Origin: Thermococcus sp. 18S1
Lineage (GTDB): Archaea > Methanobacteriota_B > Thermococci > Thermococcales > Thermococcaceae
Length of the DNA: 64,000 nucleotides
NCBI RefSeq assembly: GCF_012027645.1
Contig: NZ_SNUU01000001.1
Coordinates: 1,922,001 to 1,986,000, forward strand
Direction of reading: 5' to 3'
The notes beneath the pieces are model-generated. The model did not search any database and was not told the DNA's origin. It saw only the letters and a list, made by a program, of their open reading frames with translations. The translations under genes and the position numbers were made by a program. Every line of letters begins with the position of its first letter. The first letter of the stretch is position 1. Shown piece by piece: positions 7,992-15,968 of the stretch.

Positions 7992-9470
7992 TCAGCCGAC
8001 TGTTATTTCCTTTTCTCCCTCGTTCTCGACCTCGTGTATCTTTCCGCCCTTCATGACCTCCACGATGGCCAAGCTGAGCAGGGCGAGGAATAGATAGACG
8101 AGCGCCGAAGTGCCGAAGAGCACCTCGTAGGCCTTCTCCGTCGGTATCTTGATGGGCACTGGAATCTGTGGGATGTGCACGAGTATGTAGTAGGTGCTCA
8201 TGACTGTTCCAGCTATGGCCGGTCCCCACGTCGAGCCGAAGTTTCTGAACAGGCTGTTCGCTCCTGTGGCAACTCCCATGACCCTCGGCGGAACCGAGAA
8301 CACCAGCACGTTGATGAATGAGACGTTCATGAGGGTTATCCCGGCCCCGACGACCGCTATGAGGGCCACGAACTGGGTGAGGGAGAGCTGGGTGGCGTAC
8401 TGGGAGAGCAGGGCCAGGCCGGCACTCGCCGTTAGGGCACCGGTTATGGCTAAAGGCTTCGCACCTATCCTGGGCATCAGCTTGCCGGCCAGGGGAGCCA
8501 CGACCAGCATGACGCCGGCCATCGGAGTCATGAGCAGACCGCTTTCAAGTATCGTCTTACCGAAGCCGTAGGGCGGCTTCATCTGGAAGATGTAGGTGTT
8601 CGCCTGGCTCATCATGGATATTCCGAAGGCCGCGAACATTATGCCGAGGTTCACTATGGCGGGGTTTCTGGAGGATATTATGTCGAGCGGGATCAGCGGG
8701 TTGTCGGCTCTCTTCTCCCAGAGGTAGAGCGCGATGATTCCAATGATGGACACCCCAAAGAGTACGAGCGTCTGCTCCGCCCTCCAGCCGACGGTGGGTG
8801 CCCTGGTCACCGCTACCAGGGCCGGCACGACGGCCCAGACCAGGAAGAGCGCCCCGGGCCAGTCGAGCTTTCCGGGGTTCACGTAGCGGCTCTCGCGGAG
8901 AACCCTCCATGCGAGAATGAACATCAGAACCGCAAAAGGTGCCGCCGAGTGGTACGTCCATCTCCATCCATAATTCTGGGTTACGTAAGCTCCGAGGGGA
9001 AGCGCGATGACCATACCGACGCCAAACATGGCGCTTATCATGCCCTGAACCTGCGGCACCATCTCGGGCGGGAACTCCTCACGGACGAGGCTGAACGCTA
9101 ACGGGAATATGGCCATCCCAAGGCCCTGGATTCCGCGGGAAACGAGAAGCCAGTGAAAACTCGGTGCAAAGCCGTTGAGTATGACACCGAGCGTGTAGAA
9201 GCCAAGGGCGACCAGAAACATCCTCTTCTTGCCGTACATGTCCCCGAGCTTGCCGAGTATGGCGGCACTCACCGTCCCGACGAGGAGGTAGATTGTGAGA
9301 ACCCAGCTGACGTCGTTAGGGTTTATCCCGAACTCCTTCTGTATCGTCGGAAGTGCCGGAGTGAGCATCGCCTCGGTGTACATGACGAGCAGTGGGAGAA
9401 TGACCACCACCAGCATTGCCCTCTTGGCGTAGGCCATGTCGTAGGTTCCGTTATTCCTAGCGACGTTCAT
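7992..9470 (-). CDS. MFS drug exporter, DHA2-like (14 TM)
   Basis: The 492-aa membrane protein is a major facilitator of the DHA2 type, which exports drugs or other toxic compounds using the proton or sodium gradient. The family motif A loop GKLGDMYGKKRMF between TM2 and TM3 is present, and the length accommodates 14 hydrophobic segments. TM1 is MLVVVILPLLVMYTEAMLTPALP and the C-terminus is charged and cytosolic. Start at 9470 follows GGTGATA. The promoter region contains two adjacent CGATRTATCG half-palindromes (9481-9502), so it is probably repressed by a dimeric regulator encoded elsewhere. It is divergent from the helicase gene. Confidence 0.88.
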   Translation of the reverse strand: MNVARNNGTYDMAYAKRAMLVVVILPLLVMYTEAMLTPALPTIQKEFGINPNDVSWVLTIYLLVGTVSAAILGKLGDMYGKKRMFLVALGFYTLGVILNGFAPSFHWLLVSRGIQGLGMAIFPLAFSLVREEFPPEMVPQVQGMISAMFGVGMVIALPLGAYVTQNYGWRWTYHSAAPFAVLMFILAWRVLRESRYVNPGKLDWPGALFLVWAVVPALVAVTRAPTVGWRAEQTLVLFGVSIIGIIALYLWEKRADNPLIPLDIISSRNPAIVNLGIMFAAFGISMMSQANTYIFQMKPPYGFGKTILESGLLMTPMAGVMLVVAPLAGKLMPRIGAKPLAITGALTASAGLALLSQYATQLSLTQFVALIAVVGAGITLMNVSFINVLVFSVPPRVMGVATGANSLFRNFGSTWGPAIAGTVMSTYYILVHIPQIPVPIKIPTEKAYEVLFGTSALVYLFLALLSLAIVEVMKGGKIHEVENEGEKEITVG

Positions 9471-9480
9471 ATTCTATCAC

Positions 9481-9504
9481 CGATGTATCGAACGATATAT
9501 CGTT
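9481..9504. promoter_or_regulatory. Tandem palindromic operator of the MFS exporter
   Basis: Two 10-bp elements, CGATGTATCG (9481-9490) and CGATATATCG (9493-9502), lie 12 bp apart centre to centre. The second extends to the perfect 14-bp palindrome AACGATATATCGTT (9491-9504). On the minus strand they fall between the TATA-like TTTATAAACG region and the exporter start at 9470, where a bound repressor would block RNA polymerase. Drug exporters in archaea and bacteria are commonly controlled by TetR-, MarR- or PadR-type repressors through such sites; which one acts here cannot be seen. Confidence 0.65.
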
Positions 9505-9516
9505 TATAAACCTAAC

Positions 9517-9539
9517 GGTGGTTGGGCTTATAAACCACC
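9517..9539 (+). promoter_or_regulatory. Leaderless helicase promoter with inverted repeat over TATA
   Basis: A TATA box (CTTATAAA, about 9528-9535) is centred 25 bp before the helicase ATG at 9556, the spacing of a leaderless archaeal message, and no ribosome-binding site is present. The box is partly inside an inverted repeat, GGTGGTT (9517-9523) and AACCACC (9533-9539). The repeat may be an operator or chance symmetry. Confidence 0.6.
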
Positions 9540-9555
9540 CCGCTCATTTTTCATC

Positions 9556-12336
9556 ATGCATCCCCTCCTGAGAAAGGCCATCAAGGAACGCTTCGGAAGG
9601 CTCAACGAGGTTCAGATGGGGGCATTCCGTGAGGTTAGTTCGGGGAAGAGCGTTCTGATCATAGCCCCCACCGGCTCGGGGAAAACCGAGGCGGCCGTTC
9701 TCCCCGTCTTCAACGAAATCCTTGAGGAAAGGCTTAAACCTATTTCCGCACTCTACATCGCACCTCTCAAGGCCCTCAACAGGGACCTGCTTGAGAGACT
9801 CGAATGGTGGGGTCAGAAGCTCGGAATAACCGTTGAGGTCAGGCACGGCGACACCTCGGCATACAGGAAGGCGAAGCAGACGAAGAATCCTCCTCAAATG
9901 CTCATCATAACCCCCGAAACCCTCGGCGTGATTCTGACGGTTAAGTCTCTTAGAAAGCACCTTGAGAACGTGAGGTTCGTCATCGTCGATGAGATAGCCG
10001 AGCTAGTGGACAACAAGCGCGGTGCGCAGCTCCTCCTCGGCCTTGAGCGCCTGGCCGAGATAGTGGACTTCAGGAGAATAGGTATGACGGCGACGGTGGG
10101 CAACGAGGAGGAGGTGAGGGAGTGGCTGAAGGCGGACGTCATAGTGAAGCCTAGCTGGAGGAAAAACTACCGCTTCCACGTCCTCTATCCGAAGCCCGGC
10201 GAGAGGGACATGGAACTCGCCAGGAAGCTGAGCCTCTCACCCGAAATAGCGGCTAGGCTTAGGCTCCTCTGGGAGATAGTTGAGGAGCACGGAAAGGCCC
10301 TCATATTCACCAACACGCGCCAGTTCGCGGAGATTCTGGCGCACCGCCTCAAGGCCTGGGGGAAGCCTGTCGAGGTTCACCACGGCTCGCTTTCGAGGGA
10401 GGCGCGCGTTAAGGCGGAGAGGGCTCTGAAGGAGGGCAAAATCAAGGCACTAATCTGTACCTCCTCGATGGAGCTGGGCATAGACATAGGCGACGTTGAT
10501 GTTGTGATCCAGTACATGAGCCCGAGGCAGGTGAACCGCTTAGTTCAGCGCGTTGGAAGGGCAAAGCACAGGATAGGCGAGGTGAGCGAGGGCTACGTCA
10601 TAACCTCCAACGTCGAGGACTACCTTCAGAGCCTCGTCATAGCGAAGCACGCCCTCGAAGGCCGCTTCGAGGCGGTCGAGCCGATGGGAGGGCTGGACGT
10701 TTTGGCTCATTTCGTCGTCGGCCTGCTCATTGAGTACAAAAGACTGCCCCGTGAGAGGCCCTACGAGATAGCAAAAAGGGCCTACGTTTACAGGGATTTG
10801 AGCTGGAGCGATTACCTCGACGTTCTCCGCGTTTTGGAGGATGCCAGGCTGATAGGCTACGACGAGGAGAGCGGCCTGCTCTACCTGAGGCGCGGGGCAT
10901 TCCAGTACTACTACGAGAACCTCTCAACGATTCCGGACGAGGTTTCGTGGAGGGTATTCGACGCGGGGAGCGGGCACGTTATAGGCAGGCTCGACGAGAG
11001 CTTCGTCATGGATCTGGAGGAAGGCATGGACTTCGTAATGAACGGACGGAGCTGGATAGTGCTCAAGATAGACGACGAGGCGAGGCTTTTGAAGGTACGC
11101 GAGAGCAAAAGCCTTGAGAGTGCAATACCGAGCTGGGAGGGTGAGATGATCCCCGTTCCGTTCAGCGTTGCCCTCGACGTCGGCAGGCTGAAGAGGGAGC
11201 TGGCTTTTAACTTCGAGAAGGCGAAGGAGCTTTTGGAGGGGGTTGAGTTCAGCGAGGAGGAACTGAGGAGGGCCTTCGAGGAAATCAAAGACGAACCCTT
11301 CTCGACCGACCGCGATATCGTCGTCGAGAGCATACCCAAGGCGCTCGTCATACACGCCGATTTCGGGAACAGGGCCAACGAGGCCCTCGGACGGCTGGTT
11401 CACTCGCTTCTGATTCTGCGCTATGGAAGGGTTTTCTCCGTCCGCTCACAGGCCCACGCGATAGTATTCAAAACGCCGTTCCAGCTGAACCCGGAGGAGG
11501 TAAAGGGCTACCTCTACCAGGAACCGGAGAGCCTGGAGTTCATTGTTTCCCGCGCCATGAGGGATTCCCACGCCTACCGCTGGAGAATGCTGAACGTGGC
11601 GAAGCGGTTCGGGGCTTTGAGGAGGGACGCCAGGATAAGGAGAATCGAGAGGCTCTTCGAGGGCACCGTGGTGGAGAGGGAAACCCTGAGCGAGCTGTAC
11701 CACGACAAGGTGGACGTTAGGAAGGGGGAGCTGGTCCTTGAGATGCTCAAGAGGGGCACGATGAGGGTGAAGACCGAGCTTAGGAGGGAGCCCTCAACTC
11801 TGGCCAGGCTCAACATGACCGTTGGCGGTGAGTTCCTGCTCTCCGGCGTCCTGGAGAGGGACGAGATACTGGAGCTGTTCAGGAAGAGACTGCTCGACCA
11901 CGAGGTCGTCTTGGTCTGCACCAACTGCGGCTGGCACTCGAAGACGAAGGTTGTGAGGCTCCAGAATATAAAGCTGAGGCAGTGCCCGCGCTGCGGCTCG
12001 AAGATGCTCGCCGTTGCCCACCCGATTGACGCGGAAGAGTTTCTCCCTGTCCTGGAGAAGGTTCGCCACGGGAAGCCGCTGGAGCGGAAGGAGGAGAGAA
12101 CCTACAGGAAGCTGCTGAAAGCCGCTGACCTCGTGGATTCCTACGGGTTCGAGGCGGTCCTGGCTTTGGCCAGCTACGGCACCGGTCCCGACACCGCGGC
12201 GAGGATTCTGGCCCAGTACAAAGGAGACGCCCTGCTCGTCGCCCTCATGGAGAGGGAGCGGCAGTTCATAAGGACGAGGCGCTTCTGGGTGGATAAGAAA
12301 GAGAATGAAACCGAGAACAGCCAGAAGGAAGTTTGA
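9556..12336 (+). CDS. Lhr-type superfamily 2 helicase
   Basis: A 926-aa ATP-dependent helicase of the large helicase-related (Lhr) family; archaeal members unwind RNA/DNA hybrids and are linked to DNA repair or RNA processing. Visible parts: Walker A APTGSGKT (37-44), Walker B VDEIAEL near 143, the SAT-like motif MTATVG, motif VI QRVGRAKHR, a winged-helix/Lhr-core region, and near the C-terminus a zinc site CTNC (about 788) and CPRC (about 809). Which archaeal subgroup (aLhr1 or aLhr2) it belongs to I cannot decide from sequence alone. The start at 9556 is the first ATG, placed 25 bp after the TATA box, so the message is likely leaderless. Confidence 0.9.
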   Translation: MHPLLRKAIKERFGRLNEVQMGAFREVSSGKSVLIIAPTGSGKTEAAVLPVFNEILEERLKPISALYIAPLKALNRDLLERLEWWGQKLGITVEVRHGDTSAYRKAKQTKNPPQMLIITPETLGVILTVKSLRKHLENVRFVIVDEIAELVDNKRGAQLLLGLERLAEIVDFRRIGMTATVGNEEEVREWLKADVIVKPSWRKNYRFHVLYPKPGERDMELARKLSLSPEIAARLRLLWEIVEEHGKALIFTNTRQFAEILAHRLKAWGKPVEVHHGSLSREARVKAERALKEGKIKALICTSSMELGIDIGDVDVVIQYMSPRQVNRLVQRVGRAKHRIGEVSEGYVITSNVEDYLQSLVIAKHALEGRFEAVEPMGGLDVLAHFVVGLLIEYKRLPRERPYEIAKRAYVYRDLSWSDYLDVLRVLEDARLIGYDEESGLLYLRRGAFQYYYENLSTIPDEVSWRVFDAGSGHVIGRLDESFVMDLEEGMDFVMNGRSWIVLKIDDEARLLKVRESKSLESAIPSWEGEMIPVPFSVALDVGRLKRELAFNFEKAKELLEGVEFSEEELRRAFEEIKDEPFSTDRDIVVESIPKALVIHADFGNRANEALGRLVHSLLILRYGRVFSVRSQAHAIVFKTPFQLNPEEVKGYLYQEPESLEFIVSRAMRDSHAYRWRMLNVAKRFGALRRDARIRRIERLFEGTVVERETLSELYHDKVDVRKGELVLEMLKRGTMRVKTELRREPSTLARLNMTVGGEFLLSGVLERDEILELFRKRLLDHEVVLVCTNCGWHSKTKVVRLQNIKLRQCPRCGSKMLAVAHPIDAEEFLPVLEKVRHGKPLERKEERTYRKLLKAADLVDSYGFEAVLALASYGTGPDTAARILAQYKGDALLVALMERERQFIRTRRFWVDKKENETENSQKEV

Positions 12337-12365
12337 CCTGTCCTCTGTTGGCGGTTTTTGAAGGA

Positions 12366-13691
12366 CTAATAGAAATCACCCAAGTCCCACGCAAGATAGC
12401 CCTCGTCCCTCAGCTCCTCCTTCCCCTCGATGTTCCTTGCAATGATTCCGAAGCGGAAAGTGCCCTCGAACCTGACGAGCGTTGATTTGCCTTCCAGTTC
12501 CTTCAAAACCCTCCTCGCGTCCCTCTCGCTCAAGTCCTTCCACTTGACCTCAATCAAGCTGGCCGTATCTTTGCCCAAGGCCACGATGTCGATCTCCTCC
12601 CCCCTAAACCACCACCTGCCGAGGGTTTCGAACTCAATCGGCCTTTTGAGGAGAAGGAACTCCCTCGCGAGGTCCTCAAAGCGGACTGAAAAAACCTTGT
12701 AGAGGTCATCGAGCCTCGCAGTTCCGGAGGCGATGTCAGTCATCTGCGGGTACGTCAGGACGAACCAGCCCAGCAGAACCGGGTCGCTTATCCTGTAGAG
12801 GCTCACCTTCCTGCTCCCGAGGATTGGAGTCTCTTTCTCAACGAAGCCGAGCCTCATGAGGGTCTCGATGTAGGGATAAACGCTCCTCGCGAGAAGACCG
12901 AGGTAGTTCGCAATCCGCTCAAGCCTCCTGTTTCCTTCTGCAATCGCCCTGAGGATTGAGAAGTAGGTTTTAAGCTCCCTCAGCTCTTCTCCAAGGATTA
13001 CATACGGCTCATCGTAGAAGAGGCCGTAATCGCTCAGGAACTCCTCCTTCACGAACTCCTCAATTGAGCTGTACCTATAGGCAAGCCTCAGGTAGGGCGG
13101 AATTCCCCCAACGAGCATGTAGGCCATTATCCCGTATTCCCTGTCCTGGAAAAACTTCAGGGCGTTGCGATAGTCTAGGGGCTTTAGGTGAATGCTCCTC
13201 GTCCTCCTGCCGTAGAGGGGCGAGGCATGGCTCAGGACGTCGTCCCACATCATGCCGAGCAGAGAGCCAGAGATGACGAGCATGACGTTTTTCTCACTCA
13301 GAATCCCGTCCCAGACCCTCTGAAGGTCGCTCAGAACCTTCCGGTCGGACTTTATGGCGTACGTGAACTCATCGAGGACTATAAGGCAGTTCTCGGCCCT
13401 TTCGGCGAGGTAGCCCAGCAGGTCGAACCAGTTATCAGTCTCAACTTTCAGTATCAGCTCGTCCCCAAGGAATGATGCAAGGGCGCGTTTGAACTCCCTC
13501 ATCTGGACTTCTTTTATCGCCTCGGGGAACGTGAAGAAGAACGTCCGCTTATCCTGGGAGAACTCGCGCATTAGCCTCGTCTTCCCAACCCTTCTCCTGC
13601 CGTAGAGAACGACAAAGGACGGCCGGTTTCTCCACTCGCGTGAGAGAACTTCAATCTCCCTCTCGCGGTCTATGAACTCCACGGTTTTCAC
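12366..13691 (-). CDS. Archaeal AAA ATPase with C-terminal nuclease-like domain (DUF234 type)
   Basis: The 441-aa protein belongs to the expanded archaeal ATPase_2 family: Walker A YGRRRVGKTRLMREF near residues 30-44, Walker B LIVLDEFTYA, and a sensor region ISGSLLGMM. A winged-helix segment follows, and the C-terminal DUF234 part carries a PD-(D/E)xK-like core (EIDIVALG... ASLIEVKWKD). These proteins are common in Thermococcales and Sulfolobales; roles are mostly unknown, with defence or element association proposed. The start is GTG at 13691, chosen because the TATA box TTATATATAAATA is centred 26 bp upstream, implying a leaderless message; TTG at 13694 is the alternative. Confidence 0.85.
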   Translation of the reverse strand: MKTVEFIDREREIEVLSREWRNRPSFVVLYGRRRVGKTRLMREFSQDKRTFFFTFPEAIKEVQMREFKRALASFLGDELILKVETDNWFDLLGYLAERAENCLIVLDEFTYAIKSDRKVLSDLQRVWDGILSEKNVMLVISGSLLGMMWDDVLSHASPLYGRRTRSIHLKPLDYRNALKFFQDREYGIMAYMLVGGIPPYLRLAYRYSSIEEFVKEEFLSDYGLFYDEPYVILGEELRELKTYFSILRAIAEGNRRLERIANYLGLLARSVYPYIETLMRLGFVEKETPILGSRKVSLYRISDPVLLGWFVLTYPQMTDIASGTARLDDLYKVFSVRFEDLAREFLLLKRPIEFETLGRWWFRGEEIDIVALGKDTASLIEVKWKDLSERDARRVLKELEGKSTLVRFEGTFRFGIIARNIEGKEELRDEGYLAWDLGDFY

Positions 13692-13710
13692 CAAGATAAT
13701 ATAAGCACGA

Positions 13711-13723
13711 TTATATATAAATA
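13711..13723 (-). promoter_or_regulatory. TATA box of the AAA ATPase gene
   Basis: The A/T-only stretch TTATATATAAATA is centred near 13717, about 26 bp upstream of the GTG at 13691 on the minus strand. No Shine-Dalgarno sequence lies before that GTG, which fits a leaderless transcript starting at or next to the start codon. Confidence 0.65.
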
Positions 13724-13736
13724 CGTTTCGATGTAA

Positions 13737-13801
13737 CCCCCCACCAGTAACTGGTGGGGGGTCCTGCTTAAAAAGGTTGGGTCAAAAGGGAAAAGAAAAA
13801 C
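13737..13801 (-). terminator. T-runs and strong hairpin after the M20 hydrolase gene
   Basis: On the minus strand the hydrolase stop is followed by T runs (13770-13801) and then a near-perfect 25-nt palindrome: CCCCCCACCAGT (13737-13748), one A, ACTGGTGGGGGG (13750-13761). The T runs are the usual archaeal termination signal. The very GC-rich hairpin is unusual and may protect the RNA 3' end or separate this unit from the ATPase promoter that begins only 14 bp further on. Confidence 0.55.
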
Positions 13802-14857
13802 TCATCCGCCTTTCCCGTAAATCTCGTTGAGAGCCTTCAAAAATTCGCTGGCAGTTACCACGTCCCTGACGTCGATGTGCTCGTTCTTGGTGTGCGATAT
13901 GTCGAGGTTGCCGGGGCCAAACACTATGGTTCTGGTACCGTTGTACATGAAGTTTATGGCGTCTGTCCAGCTTCTCATTCCGCCGAACTCGTCTATGTCC
14001 GTGACTTCCATGGCCTTTTTAGCGAGCTGGACAATCTCCTCATCCGGCTCAAGCTCGTAGCCGTCCCATATCTCGGTGTATTCGTACTTCAGGGTGTACT
14101 CGTCAAATATTGGGTCGAGCAGGTCGAGTATGTCCTCGACTTCCTGGTCGGGCAGGAGCCTCGCCTCAAGCCGGCCGCGGCAGAGGGCGGGGATGAGGTA
14201 AACCGGGTTCTCGCAGACGAGCTCCTGGATGCCTATGTGCGGGTCGAAGTACTTGCCCTTGGCCTTGAAGGGTTCGAGCTTCTTCATCTCCTCGAGCATC
14301 TTGTAGGTCTCCTCTATGGCGTTGATACCGCTCTCCGGACAGGCGCCGTGGGCTTCTTTGCCGTCAACTTCAAAGTAGGCCTCAATGTTTCCGGCGTGGG
14401 CAACGTGGACTTCCAAATCGGTCGGCTCTAAAACGACGGCCATTTTGGGCTTGTAGCGCTCCATGAAGAGTGCGCTTCCCCTGCCGCCGTGCTCCTCGTC
14501 GCTAACGAAAACGATGCCAGCGTTGAGTTCTTTCCCTTCCTTGCGGAGGTTCTCGAGCATGAGGAGTATGGCAGCGGCACCACCCTTTATGTCGCTCGCG
14601 CCGGTTCCGTAGACTATGTTGCCCCTCACGAAGGGCTCCGCGCGAATCGGTATCGTGTCGATGTGAACCTCGTAGAAGAGCTCGGCATCGGGGTTAACGA
14701 CCAGGTCTATTATCTGGCCGTCGCTCTCGATGTGAACGTCGTAGTTCAGCTTGTGGAGGAACTCCATGATGTGGAGCATTATCCTGTCTTCCTCTCCCGA
14801 TGGGGAGGGTATCTTCAAAAGCTGAAGGAGTATCTCCTTCGCGCGCTCGGTTTTCAT
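13802..14857 (-). CDS. M20-family metallo-hydrolase (ArgE/DapE/LysK-like)
   Basis: A 351-aa zinc-dependent hydrolase of peptidase family M20, cleaving the amide bond of an N-acylated amino acid or small peptide. The co-catalytic zinc ligands are visible: H in YEVHIDTIP, D in GTGASDIKGG, the catalytic and metal glutamates in SDEEHGGRGS, the acid in VLEPTDLEV and the last histidine in DISHTKNEH. The substrate cannot be assigned; it is not next to a LysW-type lysine/arginine operon, so a general acyl-amino-acid deacylase or carboxypeptidase is as likely as LysK. The start at 14857 has GGTGA five bases upstream; the GTG inside that site (14866) is less likely. Confidence 0.85.
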   Translation of the reverse strand: MKTERAKEILLQLLKIPSPSGEEDRIMLHIMEFLHKLNYDVHIESDGQIIDLVVNPDAELFYEVHIDTIPIRAEPFVRGNIVYGTGASDIKGGAAAILLMLENLRKEGKELNAGIVFVSDEEHGGRGSALFMERYKPKMAVVLEPTDLEVHVAHAGNIEAYFEVDGKEAHGACPESGINAIEETYKMLEEMKKLEPFKAKGKYFDPHIGIQELVCENPVYLIPALCRGRLEARLLPDQEVEDILDLLDPIFDEYTLKYEYTEIWDGYELEPDEEIVQLAKKAMEVTDIDEFGGMRSWTDAINFMYNGTRTIVFGPGNLDISHTKNEHIDVRDVVTASEFLKALNEIYGKGG

Positions 14858-14888
14858 TTGGGTCACCTAATTCAACTCCGCGGTTGAG

Positions 14889-14896
14889 TTTATAAA
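14889..14896. promoter_or_regulatory. Shared symmetric TATA box (M20 hydrolase / MBL hydrolase)
   Basis: TTTATAAA reads the same on both strands. On the minus strand it is 35 bp upstream of the M20 start, allowing a short leader with the GGTGA site. On the plus strand it would start transcription near 14919, giving the MBL gene a leader of about 85 nt. One element may therefore serve both divergent genes; a second, unseen box for one of them is possible. Confidence 0.5.
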
Positions 14897-14918
14897 CCTC
14901 CCCCGCGTAAGTCGATAG

Positions 14919-15003
14919 GGCGATGAAGAGTTTGACCCCTCCCGACGGGGTTTGCTCCGTATGAGGAGGCGGTCCTCCTCGAGCCCCTTTTGGAGGTGAA
15001 AGC
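14919..15003 (+). promoter_or_regulatory. Structured leader with possible anti-Shine-Dalgarno hairpin
   Basis: The predicted leader contains a 7-bp hairpin, GAGGAGG (14963-14969), loop CGGT, CCTCCTC (14974-14980), extended after a five-base bulge by GCTC (14954-14957) with GAGC (14981-14984). The 3' arm contains CCTCC, which is also complementary to the ribosome-binding site GGAGG at 14992-14996. The two pairings exclude each other, as in a translational switch. I do not recognise a known riboswitch class here. Confidence 0.45.
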
Positions 15004-15723
15004 GTGAGGATAAGCTCCATCGAGGAGTTCCCGCGGGAGCTGGTGCCCATCGAGATTCCTCCCCACACCATGATGCTGAGGGGCATAGGCTGGGACTCGA
15101 ACGTCTACTTTGTGAGGGACGGGGGAGAGGCCCTCGTAGTGGACACCGGCACCGGTGTTAACTGGCACGTCTACGCCGAGATCTGGGAGAGGGAAGGCCT
15201 CCTCAACGGCGTTGAGAGGATCACGATATTCAACACCCACGAGCACTTTGACCACGTGGGCGGAAACATGGCCCTGGCGGACTGGCTGAGGGGGAAGGGC
15301 ATAGCGGTTCTCTTCGCCGCCCACGAAACCACGGCGAAAACGCTGGAGAAGGGAGACGACTACGTGATTCTGGCTTATTCCTACGGAAGGAGGTTCGAAC
15401 CGCAGAGGGTTGACCTCCACCTGGGGGAGGGCGATGCGCTCAAAGTCGGCTCCCTGGAACTTGAGCTGATTCACACCCCCGGCCACACGGCGGGAAGTTC
15501 GTGCCTCTACCTGGATGATGGGGAGACGAGAATAATGTTTACGGGGGATACGGTCTTCAACGGCACGGTTGGCAGGACGGATTTACCGACCGGAGACGGC
15601 TGGGCTCTGAGGGAGAGCCTAGAGAGGCTCAGGGATTACGACGTTGACTTCGGCCTTCCGGGGCACGGCTGGGTCATAAAGAACTGGAGAGGAAACATCG
15701 ACGAAATCCTGGGGTGGCTCTGA
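15004..15723 (+). CDS. Metallo-beta-lactamase-fold hydrolase
   Basis: The 239-aa protein has the MBL fold metal site THEHFDHVGG (H79, H81, D83, H84), a third histidine in HTPGHTAGS near 161, the bridging aspartate in FTGDTVF near 182 and the last histidine in LPGHGW. The pattern fits glyoxalase II-like thioester or lactone hydrolases; the substrate is unknown. Start is GTG at 15004 with GGAGGTG upstream. It is translationally coupled to the DUF504 gene: its TGA overlaps the next ATG by one base. The unusual structured leader suggests controlled translation of both genes. Confidence 0.88.
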   Translation: MRISSIEEFPRELVPIEIPPHTMMLRGIGWDSNVYFVRDGGEALVVDTGTGVNWHVYAEIWEREGLLNGVERITIFNTHEHFDHVGGNMALADWLRGKGIAVLFAAHETTAKTLEKGDDYVILAYSYGRRFEPQRVDLHLGEGDALKVGSLELELIHTPGHTAGSSCLYLDDGETRIMFTGDTVFNGTVGRTDLPTGDGWALRESLERLRDYDVDFGLPGHGWVIKNWRGNIDEILGWL

Positions 15724-15968
15724 TGCGGAAGGGCTCCGTGAAGGAGGTTCTGGCGAAGCTCAAGTACGATCCCAGGGAGGACGAGGGTGAGTACTACGTC
15801 ATCATAGAGCACCGCGGTGCCTACGGCGATGTCAAGAAAATCCCCGTCGAGATGATAGAGCTCGGGCACGGCTACTTCTTCGTAGGGGACGCCCAGATAC
15901 CATACCACCGCATCCTGAAGGTCGTTAGAAAAGATGGGAGGGTAATATGGGAGACCAGAAAGCTCTGA
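15723..15968 (+). CDS. DUF504 family protein
   Basis: An 81-aa protein matching the small archaeal DUF504 family, whose members are basic, single-domain and often sit near RNA-related genes. Recognisable parts are the N-terminal RKGSVKEVLAKLKYDP and the central IPYHRILKV motif. Start ATG at 15723 shares its A with the TGA of the MBL gene, so translation is coupled. The biochemical role is unknown; a nucleic-acid-binding function is only an inference from charge and family context. Confidence 0.82.
   Translation: MRKGSVKEVLAKLKYDPREDEGEYYVIIEHRGAYGDVKKIPVEMIELGHGYFFVGDAQIPYHRILKVVRKDGRVIWETRKL

Noticed and set aside
14926-14990. Resemblance to a fluoride riboswitch (GGCGATGAAG near 14929)
   Set aside because: Only the opening GGCGATG fits; the conserved pseudoknot strands and the closing CTGATG element are missing, and the downstream gene is not a fluoride exporter.
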